Positions 9,221-17,732 of a stretch of 53,645 nucleotides of DNA are shown in pieces. This stretch comes from Rhodobacteraceae bacterium LNNU 3342. GTDB lineage: Bacteria; Pseudomonadota; Alphaproteobacteria; Rhodobacterales; Rhodobacteraceae. Both the position numbers and the translations under genes were made by a program. The stretch covers positions 1 through 53,645 of the forward strand of contig VUAW01000021.1 of the NCBI GenBank assembly GCA_008711135.1. Reading direction: 5' to 3'. Within the stretch, counting starts at the first letter, position 1. Each line of letters starts with the position of its first letter. The notes under the pieces were generated by a model, which worked only from the letters and a program-made list of their open reading frames with translations, had not been told where the DNA came from and did not search any database.

Positions 9221-9243
9221 CGCCCGGGCACATGTCCCGGGCG
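9221..9243 (+). promoter_or_regulatory. Intercistronic hairpin between tctC-like and tctA-tctB-like genes
   Basis: Perfect 8-base GC stem, CGCCCGGG at 9221-9228 and CCCGGGCG at 9236-9243, with a 7-base loop and no T-run. Such hairpins after binding-protein genes commonly protect the upstream mRNA and lower downstream expression, giving more binding protein than permease. Confidence 0.5.
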
Positions 9244-9261
9244 ATCCCCTCAGGATAAATC

Positions 9262-11199
9262 ATGGAACATGTTACCGCGGCTCTTTATGAGCTTTTCGGG
9301 CCGACGCGACTTCTCGCTCTGTTTGCGGGTATGATTGCGGGGATGGTGTTCGGCATGTTGCCGGGATTGGGTGGCATCGCAGCCGTCTCGATCCTGCTGC
9401 CCTTCGTCTTCCTGTTTGACGATTATGCGGGCCTGGCACTGCTTCTTGGCGCGATTTCCGTTGTCTATACATCAGACACCATCACGTCGGTTCTTGTGGG
9501 CGCGCCGGGCTCTCCGGCATCGGCACCGACCTCGATCGAGGGCCACGCCATGGCAAAGGAAGGCAAGGCCGCAACCGCGCTTGGTCTGGGATTTCTGGCC
9601 TCGATGGTGGGCGGGCTTGTGGGCGCGGTGACGCTGGCTTTCGCAATCCCCATCGCAGGGCCTATCGTGCTGGCCTTGGGGACGCCCGAGCTTTTCATGT
9701 TCGCACTGGTCGGGCTCTATTTCGCGTCGAGCATGGTCGGCAAGGACATCCTCGTGGGCCTGATGGCAGCGTGCTTTGGCCTGCTGCTGGGGGTCATCGG
9801 TGCCGCGCCGGCGGCTGCCAACTATCGGTTCACCTTTGGCGCCCCTTACCTGATGGACGGGCTGTCGCTGACCATCGTGGCCTTGGGGCTGTTCGCGGTG
9901 GCAGAGGTCATCGGCATGCTTGCCAGCGGAGGCGGCATATCTGCGGGCCGGCAGGTCATCAGCAACTGGACCTCCGGCTTTGCAGCGTTCTGGCGCAACA
10001 GGTGGCTTATCCTCAGGGGCGCGCTTATAGGCACGGTAGGGGGCTTCGTGCCTGCGGTAGGGGCAAATGCCTCTACTTGGGTCGCATATGGCCATGCCAT
10101 GAGTTCCAGCAAGGACAAGTCACGGTTTGGCAAGGGAGAGGAGCGCGGCATTGCCGCGGCCGAGGGCGCGAACAACGCGACCGTCATTTCCGATCTTGTG
10201 CCCACCCTTCTCTTCAGCGTGCCGGGCGGTCCTGCGGCCGCCATCTTCCTTGGTGCGCTCTTTTCCTTCGGGTTCTACCCGGGGCCGCGAATGGTCGCAG
10301 AGCAGCCAACGCTCATGTACCTGATCGTGTGGAGCGTTGCGATCGCCTCCATCGCCGGTGCCGGGATCTGCTTTGCGGTGACACCCTTCGTGGCCAAGCT
10401 GACCAAGGTGCGGTTCGGCCTTATTGCCGCGCCTCTTCTTCTGATCATGGTCGCGGGCGCCTATCAGGCGACGCAGTCGCTGGGTGACATCGCGGTCCTG
10501 TTCGTTCTCGGCCTCGTCGGCTGGTTCATGAAACACGCGGACTGGCCGCGTGCACCGGTGCTTGTGGGGTTTGTGCTGGCAGGCCCGATGGAGCAGTACT
10601 TCTGGCTCACAAACCAGCTTCACGGCTGGAGCTGGCTTTACCGTCCCGGTGTCCTCATCATCGCGAGCTTCATCATCCTGCCCCTGCTTTACAAGCTCTG
10701 GACCTCGTACCGGGCGCGCCGCGAGGCCTTGGTCGAGCAGCCGGCGCCGAAGCGAGAGGAAACCAGCATCGCCCGTCTGGTTCTGGCGGTTCTTGCACTT
10801 CCGGTCTTTGCCTACGCCGCCTATGAAGCCATGGGCTACCGACCGAACGCCCGGATGTTGCCATTGGTAGCGATTGTGCCGGGGGTACTGCTTGCGGCGC
10901 TCGTGCTGCTGCGGGAGGCGCGGTTGATGGTCACATCGCCGCTGCGCGTACGTCTGGAAGCGCGGGAAGAGATTCCTGTTCTGCTGCTTGTTCTGGGCTA
11001 TGGCGCTGTGATCGCGCTGCTGGGAATGAACATCGCCACGGTGCTGTTCCTGGCAATCGTCCTGTTGGGCTATGCCGGAATGCGATACTGGACCGGCGCA
11101 CTGTATGGCGCCCTTCTTTTGCTGGCGATCAACGGGATGTTCATGCTTATGCGGATCCAGCCGCCTGGGGGTTACCTGTTGGACTGGCAGATTTTCTGA
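9262..11199 (+). CDS. Fused TctA-TctB permease of a tripartite tricarboxylate transporter
   Basis: Inner-membrane component of the TctABC system, 645 residues. Residues 1 to about 490 are TctA: GMLPGLGGIAAVSILLPF near the start, SVLVGAPGSPASAPTSIEG, and the second conserved loop AVGANASTWVAYG with many membrane helices. From about 500 to the end there are four further helices in a TctB-like arrangement. In most genomes tctB is a separate small gene; here the order is TctA then TctB in one chain, and no separate tctB is seen. It works with the binding protein encoded just upstream for secondary carboxylate uptake. Confidence 0.88.
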   Translation: MEHVTAALYELFGPTRLLALFAGMIAGMVFGMLPGLGGIAAVSILLPFVFLFDDYAGLALLLGAISVVYTSDTITSVLVGAPGSPASAPTSIEGHAMAKEGKAATALGLGFLASMVGGLVGAVTLAFAIPIAGPIVLALGTPELFMFALVGLYFASSMVGKDILVGLMAACFGLLLGVIGAAPAAANYRFTFGAPYLMDGLSLTIVALGLFAVAEVIGMLASGGGISAGRQVISNWTSGFAAFWRNRWLILRGALIGTVGGFVPAVGANASTWVAYGHAMSSSKDKSRFGKGEERGIAAAEGANNATVISDLVPTLLFSVPGGPAAAIFLGALFSFGFYPGPRMVAEQPTLMYLIVWSVAIASIAGAGICFAVTPFVAKLTKVRFGLIAAPLLLIMVAGAYQATQSLGDIAVLFVLGLVGWFMKHADWPRAPVLVGFVLAGPMEQYFWLTNQLHGWSWLYRPGVLIIASFIILPLLYKLWTSYRARREALVEQPAPKREETSIARLVLAVLALPVFAYAAYEAMGYRPNARMLPLVAIVPGVLLAALVLLREARLMVTSPLRVRLEAREEIPVLLLVLGYGAVIALLGMNIATVLFLAIVLLGYAGMRYWTGALYGALLLLAINGMFMLMRIQPPGGYLLDWQIF

Positions 11200-11281
11200 A
11201 GGCGGAAACCGGTTGCCGGGAACTCCCTCCTGGCTGCCGGCTTCAGCGGGGGCAAAGGGCAGTGGCTGATCACGATCGGCG

Positions 11282-11310
11282 TTGACAACGGGGCCTGCTA
11301 CCATTGTACC
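11282..11310 (+). promoter_or_regulatory. Candidate promoter of the GntR regulator
   Basis: A perfect -35 TTGACA at 11282-11287 is followed, after 17 bases, by a poor -10 (TGTACC, 11305-11310). It lies about 60 bases before the GntR coding region and could give the regulator its own transcript. Confidence 0.3.
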
Positions 11311-11373
11311 GGTTCTTCGCCGGAGGCGGCACGCAGAAGACAACGATGTTGCTGTGTTTGGTGGCAAGGCAGC

Positions 11374-12084
11374 ATGCAACATGGAAAGCAGATGACTGAC
11401 CAGAGGAACCAGAGCCCCGACGGCGCGGCAGAGGCTGCCGAAACCCGCACCGAAGCTGCTTTCGCCGCGCTTCGGGCTGACATCATCGCAGGCTCACGGC
11501 AGCCCGGTGAGCGGCTTCGGATCGAGCGGCTCAAGGAACTTTACGGGATCGGCCCGACGCCGTTGAGGGAGGCGCTGCAGCGACTTTGCGCAGAAGGTCT
11601 TGTCGTGGCGCAGGGGAACCGCGGATTCTCCGTGGCCGAGCTTGATCCTCACGAGTTCAGCGACCTGAACACAGCGCGCATCGAGATTGAGAAAATCGCT
11701 CTGCGTCTCTCGATCTCGAATGGGGATGAGGAATGGGAGGGCACAGTCGCTGCCGCGGCATGGAAGATGCGGCGGGCAGACACGGCCCTAAGGAATGGAT
11801 CAGGGTCGCTGGAAGCTTGGGAACGGGCAAATGCGGCGTTTCATCAGGCGATGGTCGGCGCCTGCGGCTCCAAGTGGGTGTTGCGAATAAGAACGATGCT
11901 GAACGACCAGTATTCAAGGTTCCGACGCGCATCGATCGGGTTGCGCCGCGATGAAAGGGATCTGGCCGCGGAACATGCCGCGATCGCCGATGCCGTACTT
12001 GCACATGACGTAGAACGCGCCTGCAGCCTGACCGAACAGCATTTCCGCGCTACGGAAGCGGCCTTGGCAAAGCGATCGGGTTGA
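11374..12084 (+). CDS. GntR family transcriptional regulator, FCD (FadR-like) subfamily
   Basis: DNA-binding regulator of 236 residues: N-terminal winged helix-turn-helix (about 30-95; RIERLKELYGIGPTPLREALQRL is the recognition region) and a C-terminal all-helical FCD ligand/metal domain (about 105-230), with the HQAMVGACGS and final AEHAAIADAV...EQHF segments bearing the usual His ligands. Start is ambiguous: 11374 (AAGG before it) or 11392 (GGAAAG before it). As last gene of the FAH/Tct cluster it probably senses the imported carboxylate; the ATGCGTAT/ATACGCAT dyad at 7146-7188 is a candidate target. Confidence 0.85.
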   Translation: MQHGKQMTDQRNQSPDGAAEAAETRTEAAFAALRADIIAGSRQPGERLRIERLKELYGIGPTPLREALQRLCAEGLVVAQGNRGFSVAELDPHEFSDLNTARIEIEKIALRLSISNGDEEWEGTVAAAAWKMRRADTALRNGSGSLEAWERANAAFHQAMVGACGSKWVLRIRTMLNDQYSRFRRASIGLRRDERDLAAEHAAIADAVLAHDVERACSLTEQHFRATEAALAKRSG

Positions 12085-12290
12085 GCCTGGACTTCGTGCT
12101 GCTCTGCCGAGCGGCAGGCGCCGACGGCCATGGACCTGCATCTTGACGTAAACACTGGCCTTGCCATTGACCGGCTGATGCGTCGCATGAACTCCTGCGG
12201 GTTGCGCATCTCGGACCCGCCCGGCGTGGCGATCCGTGGGTGGGCCCGTCAGGGGCCACAGCATGCGTTTTCCTGCGCGGCCGATGCCGC
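12085..12290. other. Spacer between GntR gene and truncated TPP-enzyme gene
   Basis: Gene-free; I see no hairpin with a T-run and no recognisable coding fragment. It separates two genes facing each other. Confidence 0.4.
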
Positions 12291-12855
12291 TCAGGGCATG
12301 TTCATCTGGATCAGGCGCGGGCCTGATCCCTGCAGTGCGTCCTCCAGTGCGCGGTCAAGTTCCTCGGCAGTGTCAACGGCATCGGCCTCTACCCCAAAGC
12401 CCCCGGCGAGCTTTACCCAGTCCAACGCCGGATCGTCGAGGTCCAGCATCCGCGACGCATTCACCCCCGGGGCGTTTGCCCCGACTTTCGCAAGTTCGCC
12501 CCGCAGGATCTCGTAGCGGCGGTTGGCGAAAATCAGCGTGACGACGTTCAGCCGCTCGCGGGCCTGGGTCCAGAGGCCCTGAAGCGTGTAGGCGCCTGAA
12601 CCGTCCGCCTGGAGCGCAAGCACCTTGCGGTCCGGACAAGCCAGAGCGGCCCCCGTGGCCAGCGGCACCCCGATCCCGATGGCGCCACCGGTGATCTGGA
12701 TATGGTCATGCGGCGCAGCACTGTGCGTCAGCGCCCAGGACGGCGGCCCGTTGGTCAGGCTTTCGTCGCAGAAAATTCCGTGTTCGGGCATGTGCCGCGC
12801 AACCGCCTGGCCTATCGCTTGGGCAGTCAACTCACCCCGCAAAAGCTGCAAGGTG
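12291..12855 (-). pseudogene. 5'-truncated thiamine-diphosphate enzyme (acetolactate synthase-like)
   Basis: Only the C-terminal ~190 residues of a TPP-dependent enzyme of the IlvB/benzoylformate decarboxylase family remain: GELTAQAIGQAVARHMPEHG, the GAIGIGVPLATGAALACPDRKVLALQADGSGAYTLQGLWT region with the GDGS-like TPP/Mg site (here ADGSGAYT), and an intact end at the stop 12291-12293. A full protein would be about 520-560 residues. The N-terminal two-thirds are absent: near 12850 the sequence switches to a plus-strand aldo/keto reductase fragment. The upstream codons of this frame (to 13238) are antisense to that gene. Probably nonfunctional. Confidence 0.82.
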
Positions 12856-13686
12856 CGCGGGCGCACCGACCTTCTGGACCGGCTGAAGGTGCACACGAAA
12901 TGCGTGCCGGATCTCGACAAGCTCGCGACGATCACCAAGGCCGATGTGCAGGCGACGATCGACCGGTCGCTGCGCCGGCTCGCGGCGGACCGGCTGGACC
13001 TGGTGCAGTTCAACTGGTGGGACATGGCCGTGCCGCGCCATGTCGAGGTGGCAAGCTGGCTGAGCGACTTCCAGAAGGAAGGCAAGATCGACAAGCTTGG
13101 CGCCACGAACTTCAACACCGAACAGATGCAGGAACTGCTGGACGGCGGGTTCAAGGCGACGGCGATCCAGATGCAGTTCTCGCTCATCGACCGGCGACCG
13201 ACCAAGAAGATGGTCGATTTCTGTGCGAAAAACGACATCGCGATCCTGTGCTATGGCACGGTGGCGGGCGGGTTCCTCAGCGACAAGTGGCTGGGCGTGC
13301 CGGAGCCGCAAGAGCCGATGGAGAACCGCTCGCTGACCAAGTACAAGCTGATCATCGAGGATATCGGCGGCTGGGACCAGTTCCAGAGCCTGCTGCGCCT
13401 GCTGCGCGAGATCGCGGACAAGCACGGTGTGGACATCGCCTCGGTCGCGATGCGGGCGATGCTGGTCGAGGAACAGGTGGCGGGCATCATCGTCGGTGTG
13501 CGTCACGGCGGGCACCTGGACAAGCACGCGCGCCTGTTCGACCTGCAGCTTGACGCCGGGGATCTTGCGCGTATCCATACCGCCATCGCCGCCAACCCGG
13601 TCGTCGCTGGCGACTGCTATGATGTGGAACGCGACCGCAATGGCCGTCATGGCCGGATCATGAAGTACAACCTCAATGACCATTAA
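12856..13686 (+). pseudogene. 5'-truncated aldo/keto reductase
   Basis: The ~275 C-terminal residues of an aldo/keto reductase barrel: RLKVHTKCVPDLDKL with the probable catalytic Lys, DRSLRRLAADRLDLVQFNWWD, GKIDKLGATNF, QMQFSLIDRRP, and AILCYGTVAGGFLSDKWLG. The N-terminal strand-helix units holding the catalytic Asp and Tyr are missing. The open frame can be read back to 12625, but those first ~75 residues are antisense of the TPP-enzyme gene, so no native start exists. Its end overlaps the next gene (M14 peptidase) by 11 bases, showing the original operon partner. Most likely a pseudogene created at the junction near 12850. Confidence 0.82.
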
Positions 13687-14890
13687 AATCGCCCCCCGCG
13701 TCACCGCGCAAATCCCGAGTGGCCGGATCGAGGTCATCGACGCCTCTGACCCGTCGGCGATCCGGCTGCGCGTGCCATCGGACCCGGGCACGCCCTATAT
13801 CTCATGGTACAACTTCCGCCTCAGCGGGCTGCGGGGCGTTCCCACCACGGTGATCTTTGAAGATACCGCGTCGGGCCTTGTCGCCCGGCACGGCAACCGC
13901 GCCGGGTACGAGGATCAGTGGACCAACACCGGCCCCCTGATCAGCGAAGACGGTGCAACTTGGCGGCGCGTCCCGGCGTCCTATGATGGCGAGACCTTCC
14001 GCTTCAGCTTCACGCCCACGCGGGACGTGGTGCAGATCGCCAAGTTCGCGCCCTTCGGGCCTGAACGAGACGAGGCGCTCTTGTACCGGGCGCTGTCGAA
14101 CCCCGGGGTGCGGCATCGCCAGATCGGGCAGTCTGTCCAGGGGCGGCCCATCGACATGGTCACCTTTGGCGCGGGCCGGGGCAAGCCGGTGCTGTGGATC
14201 GTCACCCGCCTGCATCCAAGCGAGACGCAGGGCGGCTTCCTGCTGGAAGGGCTTTGGGACCGGCTTCTGGACCCGGCCGATGGCGCGGCGCGGGTGCTGC
14301 TGGAACGGGCAGAACTGAACGTGGTGATCAACGGCAACCCGGACGGGTCGGCCCTTGGGCTGTCACGGTCGAATGCGGCCGGCGTGAACCTGAACCGCAT
14401 GTGGGAAGATCCGGACCCGGAAAAGGCCCCCGAGGTTGTGGCGATCCGCGAGGCGATGCTGTCACGCGGGGTGGATTTCAGCCTTGATGCCCATGCGGAC
14501 CAAGAGCTTCGCTGCAACTTCATCTGGCCCTCGGAAAACGTGCCGGGATGGAATGCCGACCGGGCGCATCAGTTCACGGTGTTCGAGGATGCCTGGGCGC
14601 TTGCCTCGCCCGATTACGAAAAGGGCCATCCCTATCCCGGCGGCTGCCCGAAGGAGCCGCGGCTGTCGATGGGCTGGAACTGGATCGGCGCGACCTTCCC
14701 CAAAAGCCTGTCGGTGCTGCTGGAACAGCCCTTCAAGGATATCAGCTCGCACCCGGTGGCGGAGACCGGCTGGTGCCCTGCGCGGGCGCGCGACTTTGGC
14801 CGCAGCCTTGTGACGCCAATGCTCGCCGTGCTGCCCCATCTGGCGGTGGAAGGCGCGGATCGCACAGCGGCCTGCCGGGCGGCTGGCTAG
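13676..14890 (+). CDS. M14 family zinc carboxypeptidase-like protein
   Basis: Metallopeptidase of 404 residues with an N-terminal beta-rich domain (about 15-130) and an M14 catalytic domain. The zinc site is visible as HPSE (H180, E183) and DAHAD (H273); RSNAAGVNLNR (231-241) resembles the substrate-binding Arg/Asn segment; E350 in VLLEQPF is a plausible catalytic Glu. No signal peptide, so cytoplasmic, as in bacterial relatives of cytosolic carboxypeptidases. The ATG overlaps the aldo/keto reductase end. With a peptide importer and M20 peptidase a few kb downstream it may trim imported peptides or amide conjugates; the substrate is unknown. Confidence 0.82.
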   Translation: MTIKIAPRVTAQIPSGRIEVIDASDPSAIRLRVPSDPGTPYISWYNFRLSGLRGVPTTVIFEDTASGLVARHGNRAGYEDQWTNTGPLISEDGATWRRVPASYDGETFRFSFTPTRDVVQIAKFAPFGPERDEALLYRALSNPGVRHRQIGQSVQGRPIDMVTFGAGRGKPVLWIVTRLHPSETQGGFLLEGLWDRLLDPADGAARVLLERAELNVVINGNPDGSALGLSRSNAAGVNLNRMWEDPDPEKAPEVVAIREAMLSRGVDFSLDAHADQELRCNFIWPSENVPGWNADRAHQFTVFEDAWALASPDYEKGHPYPGGCPKEPRLSMGWNWIGATFPKSLSVLLEQPFKDISSHPVAETGWCPARARDFGRSLVTPMLAVLPHLAVEGADRTAACRAAG

Positions 14891-15012
14891 GGCGGAAAAC
14901 TTTAGATGCGAAGCAATTCGTCTTGTCAGCCCGCCGCGGCATTCGCTATGGCTCAGATAATTGACAGGCTGCGCTGCGCGGTCCTGAACCCCTCGACCCG
15001 GAGGTGACGCCA

Positions 15013-16146
15013 GTGAGCGGCTATTTTCTGTACCATTCCATCGGCATGTATCCTGAAAAGGAGAGCCGCCTGAAAGCTGCGCTGGCGGACTATGCGACAC
15101 AGTGGTCGGCGCTGGATGACGGGCAGTGGGGCTATGCGCTTGGCAAGCAGGCGGCGTTCCTTGACGGATGGCGGCGCATCCTGGGCGCGGCAGAGGGTAC
15201 CGTGGCCCAGTCGGAAAGCGTGACCACCGCGCTTTACACGCTGATGCGGGGGCTGCCCGAGGGGCGGCTGCGCGGCGGCAAGGTGCTGGTGGCGCAGGAT
15301 TGCTTCCCCTCGCTCCACTTCCTTCTGGCAGAGGTGGTGCGGCGGATGGATGGCGAACTGGTCACCGTCGCGCCGGCCGAAGGGGAGGCATGGGTCAGCG
15401 ATGACCGCATGATCGCCCATTGGGACAAGGATGTGCGGCTGGCGCTGCTGACTTGGGTCACCTCGACCAGTTCGCACCGGTCGGACGTCAAACGGCTGGC
15501 GGCCCACGGGCAGTCGATGGGCAGCATCGTCGGCGTCGATGTCACGCAGGGCATCGGCATCCGGCCCTATGACGTCACCGACGTGGGCGCTGATTTCACC
15601 GTCGGCTCATCGCTCAAGTGGCTCTGCGGGGTCAGCGGGGCGGCCGTCATCCACGCGACAGAGGCGCTGATCGCCGAATGCCAGCCGGAACTGCGCGGCT
15701 GGTTCAGCCAGTCCAACCCGTTCAGCTGGGATCTGGACAAGTTCGCATTCGCCCCTGATGCGCGCCGGTTCGGCAATGGCACGCCTTCGCCGCTGCCGGC
15801 GGCAGGGTCGCTGCCGGGGCTGGAATTCGTGCTGGAAACCGGCGTGGATGCGCTGGCGCGGGACAATGCGGACAAGACCGCGCGGCTTCATGACTGGATC
15901 AGGTCGGCAGGGCTGGCGCTGGTGTCACCCGATGCGGCCGAAATGCGCGGCGGCAGCCTGATGGTGCGCCTGCCCGAAGACCTTGCCGCCGATGGCGTGG
16001 TCACGGCCCTGAAGGCCGAGGGTATCTTTACCGACGCGCGGGGGCAGATCCTGCGCCTGTCGCCGGGCAGCGTGACCTCGACTGCCGCGATCGACCACCT
16101 GACGCAGGTTCTGGGGGCGCGGCTGGGGTTGAAGGCCATGGCCTGA
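15013..16146 (+). CDS. Kynureninase-like PLP enzyme (class V aminotransferase fold)
   Basis: 377 residues. Fold-type I PLP enzyme: GVDVTQGIGI places D176 for the pyridine nitrogen and SSLKWLCG carries the Schiff-base Lys K202; SESVTTALYTLMRGLP matches the N-terminal cofactor loop. Kynureninase would cleave kynurenine to anthranilate and alanine, and tryptophan 2,3-dioxygenase is encoded convergently just downstream, which supports that call. The Lys motif differs from the usual kynureninase YKYLNGG form, so another class V lyase or desulfurase-like enzyme is possible. GTGs exist at 15004 and 15013; GGAGG at 15000-15004 fits the second. Confidence 0.7.
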   Translation: MSGYFLYHSIGMYPEKESRLKAALADYATQWSALDDGQWGYALGKQAAFLDGWRRILGAAEGTVAQSESVTTALYTLMRGLPEGRLRGGKVLVAQDCFPSLHFLLAEVVRRMDGELVTVAPAEGEAWVSDDRMIAHWDKDVRLALLTWVTSTSSHRSDVKRLAAHGQSMGSIVGVDVTQGIGIRPYDVTDVGADFTVGSSLKWLCGVSGAAVIHATEALIAECQPELRGWFSQSNPFSWDLDKFAFAPDARRFGNGTPSPLPAAGSLPGLEFVLETGVDALARDNADKTARLHDWIRSAGLALVSPDAAEMRGGSLMVRLPEDLAADGVVTALKAEGIFTDARGQILRLSPGSVTSTAAIDHLTQVLGARLGLKAMA

Positions 16147-16168
16147 CCGGCCCCTGCAGGGAACAAAT

Positions 16169-16192
16169 AAAGCGGCCCGCGGGCCGCTTTTT
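16169..16192. terminator. Bidirectional intrinsic terminator between kynureninase-like and TDO genes
   Basis: Ten-base perfect stem AAAGCGGCCC (16169-16178) and GGGCCGCTTT (16181-16190) around a GC centre, with T-run on the right and A-rich bases on the left. It sits between convergent genes ending at 16146 and 16210. Confidence 0.85.
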
Positions 16193-16209
16193 CATGTCTG
16201 GGTTCAGGT

Positions 16210-16956
16210 TCAGGCAGGCTGCTTGTCGTGGATCGCCTCGCGCACCACGCCATAGCTTGCGCCCCAGGCATCAGTCATGTCGCAGCGGATGTCCCAAAGT
16301 TCCGGGAAGAAGCGGTGGCGGGCGCCGGCCTCGAGCAGGGCAACCGGGCGGCCCTTGAGCGACTTGGACCCCAGCCCGATCGAGCGGTGGATCAGGTAGA
16401 CGTGGTTGGCGCGGAACTTCTGGAACAGCTCGTCATATTCAATCAGCGCCTCGGCCACCACGTAGCTGTCGCCGTGGTCGTATTTGCCATCATACACATC
16501 CGCGACGGTCAGGCCCTTGCCGTCGAGGTAGGTCTTTTTATACGCATCCCACAGGTCGCGCGGCATCCGCAGAAGCAGCTGGAACCCCGGGCTTTCTTGA
16601 CCCGAGCCATTGCCAAGCTGCTTGCGGATCTCCTGGTATTCCAGCGGCGACATGGTTTCGAGCACGTCCAACTGCGCGGTGAGCAGGCGCATCAGCCGGT
16701 GCACCCGCCCCATCAGCGTCACCACCCGGTTGGTGTTCCCTTCTTCCAGATAACCGATCACATCGACCAGCGTGTAGGCCATGAGCTTCATCCAAAGCTC
16801 CTCGACCTGGTGGACGACCTGAAACTGCAATTCGTCGGCGTTGCACATTTCGGCCAGCGGCTTCTGGCAGGTGAGCAGCTTGTCCACGTTCAGATAGACC
16901 CCGTAGTCGAGCATCCGGGGGTTTTCGATCATCTGGTGATATTCATCACGGGTCAT
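16210..16956 (-). CDS. kynA: Tryptophan 2,3-dioxygenase
   Basis: Heme enzyme opening the indole ring of L-tryptophan to N-formylkynurenine, first step of the kynurenine pathway. 248 residues; bacterial enzymes are usually about 260-290. Visible landmarks: FQVVHQVEELW (H49, equivalent to the active-site His), RVHRLMRLL, GSGQESPGFQ, and VYLIHRSIG with H190 as the proximal heme ligand. The start at 16956 has AGGAGA five bases upstream; the open frame runs much further 5' but that is antisense of the Lrp gene. Divergently transcribed from an Lrp/AsnC regulator, which probably controls it. Confidence 0.92.
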   Translation of the reverse strand: MTRDEYHQMIENPRMLDYGVYLNVDKLLTCQKPLAEMCNADELQFQVVHQVEELWMKLMAYTLVDVIGYLEEGNTNRVVTLMGRVHRLMRLLTAQLDVLETMSPLEYQEIRKQLGNGSGQESPGFQLLLRMPRDLWDAYKKTYLDGKGLTVADVYDGKYDHGDSYVVAEALIEYDELFQKFRANHVYLIHRSIGLGSKSLKGRPVALLEAGARHRFFPELWDIRCDMTDAWGASYGVVREAIHDKQPA

Positions 16957-16989
16957 GGGGATCTCCTGCTGTGGGACTTTTTCCCATGG

Positions 16990-17027
16990 TCTCTGATTTT
17001 CAGAAATCATTGTTCTCTGATCTTCAG
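16990..17027. promoter_or_regulatory. Candidate Lrp-type operator between kynA and the Lrp gene
   Basis: A 14-base direct repeat, TCTCTGATTTTCAG at 16990-17003 and TCTCTGATCTTCAG at 17014-17027 (one mismatch, spaced 24 bases). Each copy is a CTGA-N3-TCAG mini-palindrome, and TGATTT-TCAG-AAATCA (16994-17009) is a perfect 6-base dyad. Paired sites about two helical turns apart suit an Lrp/AsnC oligomer controlling both divergent genes. Confidence 0.6.
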
Positions 17028-17082
17028 GTTGCCGCAGATCTGTGAAACGATCAGGCGACAATGAGCGGGCAGCGGAGAACGA

Positions 17083-17547
17083 ATGGACAGAATCGATCTT
17101 GCGATCCTGAAGGCGCTGGAGGCCGATGCGCGGATATCGTTTTCCGATCTGGCCGCGCGCATGAACATGTCCAAGACGCCGGTCTGGAAACGCGTCAAGG
17201 CGCTGGAGGAAGAAGGCGCAATCGCCAGCTACCGCGCGCAGCTGAATCCCAAGACGCTCGGCTTTGGGTTGGAGGCGCTGATCGAGGTGACGCTGGACTT
17301 CGAAGCCGCCGACGCCTTCGAACGCGAGGTGATGCGGCACCCCGCCGTCTGGCGCTGCTATGCCACGACAGGGGAAGCGGATTATTCCCTGCACGTCCTC
17401 GCGCGGGACATGGGTGACATGGACAACATCATCCGCCACGAAATCGCGCGGCTGCCGGGGGTGCAGCGCACTCGCACGTCTGTCATCACCCGCGCGATCA
17501 AGCGCGAGCAGAGCCTGTCGGAACTGGCAGAGCGTCGGGGAACCTAG
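17083..17547 (+). CDS. Lrp/AsnC family transcriptional regulator
   Basis: 154-residue feast/famine regulator. N-terminal helix-turn-helix (MDRIDLAILKALEADARISFSDLAARMNMSKTPVWKRVKAL, roughly residues 1-45) and a C-terminal RAM/effector domain (about 65-145; VTLDFEAADAFEREVMRHPAV, TTGEADYSLHVLARD). The effector is probably an amino acid. It is divergent from tryptophan 2,3-dioxygenase with about 125 bases between, so a local role in tryptophan/kynurenine-dependent control (as for KynR-type regulators) is the simplest reading. Confidence 0.88.
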   Translation: MDRIDLAILKALEADARISFSDLAARMNMSKTPVWKRVKALEEEGAIASYRAQLNPKTLGFGLEALIEVTLDFEAADAFEREVMRHPAVWRCYATTGEADYSLHVLARDMGDMDNIIRHEIARLPGVQRTRTSVITRAIKREQSLSELAERRGT

Positions 17548-17627
17548 GCGGCAGACCGATCCTGCGCGATTTTCAGGCGCCTCCGCGCATGAAAGCGAAA
17601 AAATATGGCAGGTGCGGCGAAAGCATG

Positions 17628-17664
17628 TTGCCAGACCACCCTTCATCTGTATGGTTTGATCAAA
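17628..17664 (+). promoter_or_regulatory. Promoter and palindromic operator of the first peptide ABC operon
   Basis: A -35 TTGCCA (17628-17633) and -10 TATGGT (17650-17655) with 16-base spacing precede the binding-protein gene. The perfect 10-base palindrome TTTGATCAAA covers 17655-17664, right at the start-site region, as expected for a repressor. The same 10 bases occur at 25973-25982 in the promoter of a GntR/FCD gene at the other end of this cluster. Confidence 0.6.
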
Positions 17665-17732
17665 TTATCCAAAAATGCGGAAAAGCCTGTTCAGATTCGG
17701 CGAACCGCTGCGACCCCAACGGAGAGGACCAC

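Noticed and set aside
12625-13686. Full-length-looking aldo/keto reductase open frame
   Set aside because: Its first ~75 codons are antisense of a conserved TPP-enzyme region, so the apparent start is an artefact of the junction.
16957-17646. Long N-terminal extension of the TDO frame
   Set aside because: It is antisense to the Lrp gene and lacks similarity; the ATG at 16956 has a good ribosome site and TDO begins there.
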